A stretch of DNA of 24,071 bases from CAYOXX01 sp964408025 (GTDB lineage Bacteria; Acidobacteriota; DATKUA01): contig CAYOXX010000042.1 in assembly GCA_964408025.1 (NCBI GenBank), positions 1 to 24,071 on the forward strand, in the 5' to 3' direction. Positions 23,761 through 24,071 of this stretch are shown in pieces. The position numbers were made by a program, and so were the translations under genes. The notes below the pieces were generated by a model. The model saw only the letters and a program-made list of their open reading frames with translations, ran no database searches and was not told where the DNA came from. The number at the start of each line of letters is the position of its first letter. The stretch's first letter is position 1.

Positions 23761-23927
23761 TTCCTGAGCAGCGGGAGCGCCGCCGCGGCCACACGATGCC
23801 CGCGGAAAGCCGGCGAGGAAGCTGGTTTATGCGAGCGGGCGAAGGGACAGGCGGGGCGGGCGCGTTGGCACCGCGTTATTCGGCCAAGCGACCCGTTCGC
23901 CCCGCTCCGGGAGCGAACGGGTTTCGG
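23761..23927 (+). ncRNA. Candidate structured noncoding RNA, about 165 nt
   Basis: A transcription unit defined by the promoter at 23726-23754 and the hairpin at 23891-23922, with no supportable protein. Predicted helices by eye: GCGG/CCGC at 23771-23783; a long hairpin 23798-23840 with GCCCGC/GCGGGC outside, an internal loop, then AAGCCGGC/GCTGGTTT closing a GAGGAA loop; and a hairpin 23861-23890 with CGC-TTGG-CCG pairing to CGG-CCAA-GCG. A G-rich linker lies between the last two. Size and layout are in the range of 6S RNA, but I do not see its defining bubble, and the signal recognition particle RNA loop motif is absent. It may be a known RNA too diverged for recognition by eye, or a new one. 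Confidence 0.5.
23891..23927 (+). terminator. Terminator-like hairpin after the candidate RNA
   Basis: ACCCGTTCGC (23891-23900) and GCGAACGGGT (23913-23922) form a perfect 10-bp stem, followed by TTCGGTTTG, a T-rich but interrupted tail. It sits directly before the tRNA-Thr promoter, which is where a terminator separating two units would be expected. Confidence 0.55.
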
Positions 23928-23928
23928 T

Positions 23929-23957
23929 TTGACATGGCGACGGCTACTGGGTATATT
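23929..23957 (+). promoter_or_regulatory. Promoter of tRNA-Thr
   Basis: TTGACA (23929-23934), 17 bases, then TATATT (23952-23957): an almost perfect sigma70 promoter. The start site would be near 23964, about 36 bases before the tRNA. Confidence 0.82.
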
Positions 23958-23999
23958 TCTTGCAGTAGAGTAGAAGGGTGTTGTGTATCCTGCGGTCGG

Positions 24000-24071
24000 G
24001 CTGGCGTAGCTCAGTCGGTAGAGCAGCTGATTTGTAATCAGCGGGTCGGGGGTTCGAATCCTCTCGCTGGC
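24000..24071 (+). tRNA. tRNA-Thr (anticodon UGU), cut by window edge
   Basis: Acceptor GCTGGCG pairs with CGCTGGC using two G-U pairs; D-arm GTAGCTCAGTCGGTAGAG; anticodon stem GCTGA/TCAGC with loop TTTGTAA giving anticodon TGT; T-loop TTCGAAT. The window stops at position 72 of the tRNA, before the discriminator base, so any encoded CCA is not visible. Further tRNAs or a tuf gene could follow, as is common after tRNA-Thr(UGU). Confidence 0.95.

Overview
The window is a high-GC bacterial chromosome segment with dense genes, Shine-Dalgarno motifs (GGAGG-type), sigma70-like -35/-10 boxes and tRNA genes that encode their own CCA. Many products have signal peptides, and one has a lipobox, so a cell envelope with a periplasm or exported compartment is likely. 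The mix of secreted prolyl oligopeptidases, a tricorn-type protease, a GH26 glycosidase and lineage-specific secreted proteins suggests an environmental, polymer- or peptide-degrading bacterium, possibly from a poorly cultured Gram-negative phylum. I cannot name the taxon from sequence alone.

Positions 1-7880 (minus strand) hold three large secreted peptidase genes: two tandem S9A prolyl oligopeptidases and one tricorn-like protease (beta-propeller, PDZ-like and S41 domains). The second oligopeptidase and the tricorn gene end in strong intrinsic terminators with almost the same stem. Positions 8079-14626 (plus strand) carry a NimA/PPOX-like flavoprotein, a GT-C-type membrane glycosyltransferase, and a probable operon of secreted proline iminopeptidase, a cysteine synthase-like PLP enzyme and a lipoprotein YtcJ-type amidohydrolase. 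Together the peptidases could take peptides, especially proline-containing ones, down to amino acids outside the cytoplasm.

Positions 14671-18520 (minus strand) hold a single-domain response regulator, two unrecognised secreted proteins with weaker GC bias, and adjacent tRNA-Arg(UCU) and tRNA-Pro(UGG) genes. The last 31 bases of tRNA-Arg are repeated, with three differences, at 15428-15458 in the same orientation. This makes the roughly 2.9-kb segment between them look like the scar of a tRNA-targeted insertion.

Positions 18745-21594 hold endonuclease III with an M23 peptidase (minus) and, divergently, a secreted GH26 protein (plus). Positions 21633-22706 are an AT-rich two-gene module: a winged-helix/minimal nucleotidyltransferase protein and an overlapping HEPN protein, with a perfect palindrome over the -10 box of their promoter. 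This is very likely a toxin-antitoxin (MntA/HepT-like) system. A rhomboid protease follows. The right end holds a promoter, a roughly 165-nt GC-rich stretch rich in hairpins, a terminator-like hairpin, a second promoter and tRNA-Thr(UGU), cut by the window edge. The 165-nt stretch is the best candidate for an unannotated structured RNA.
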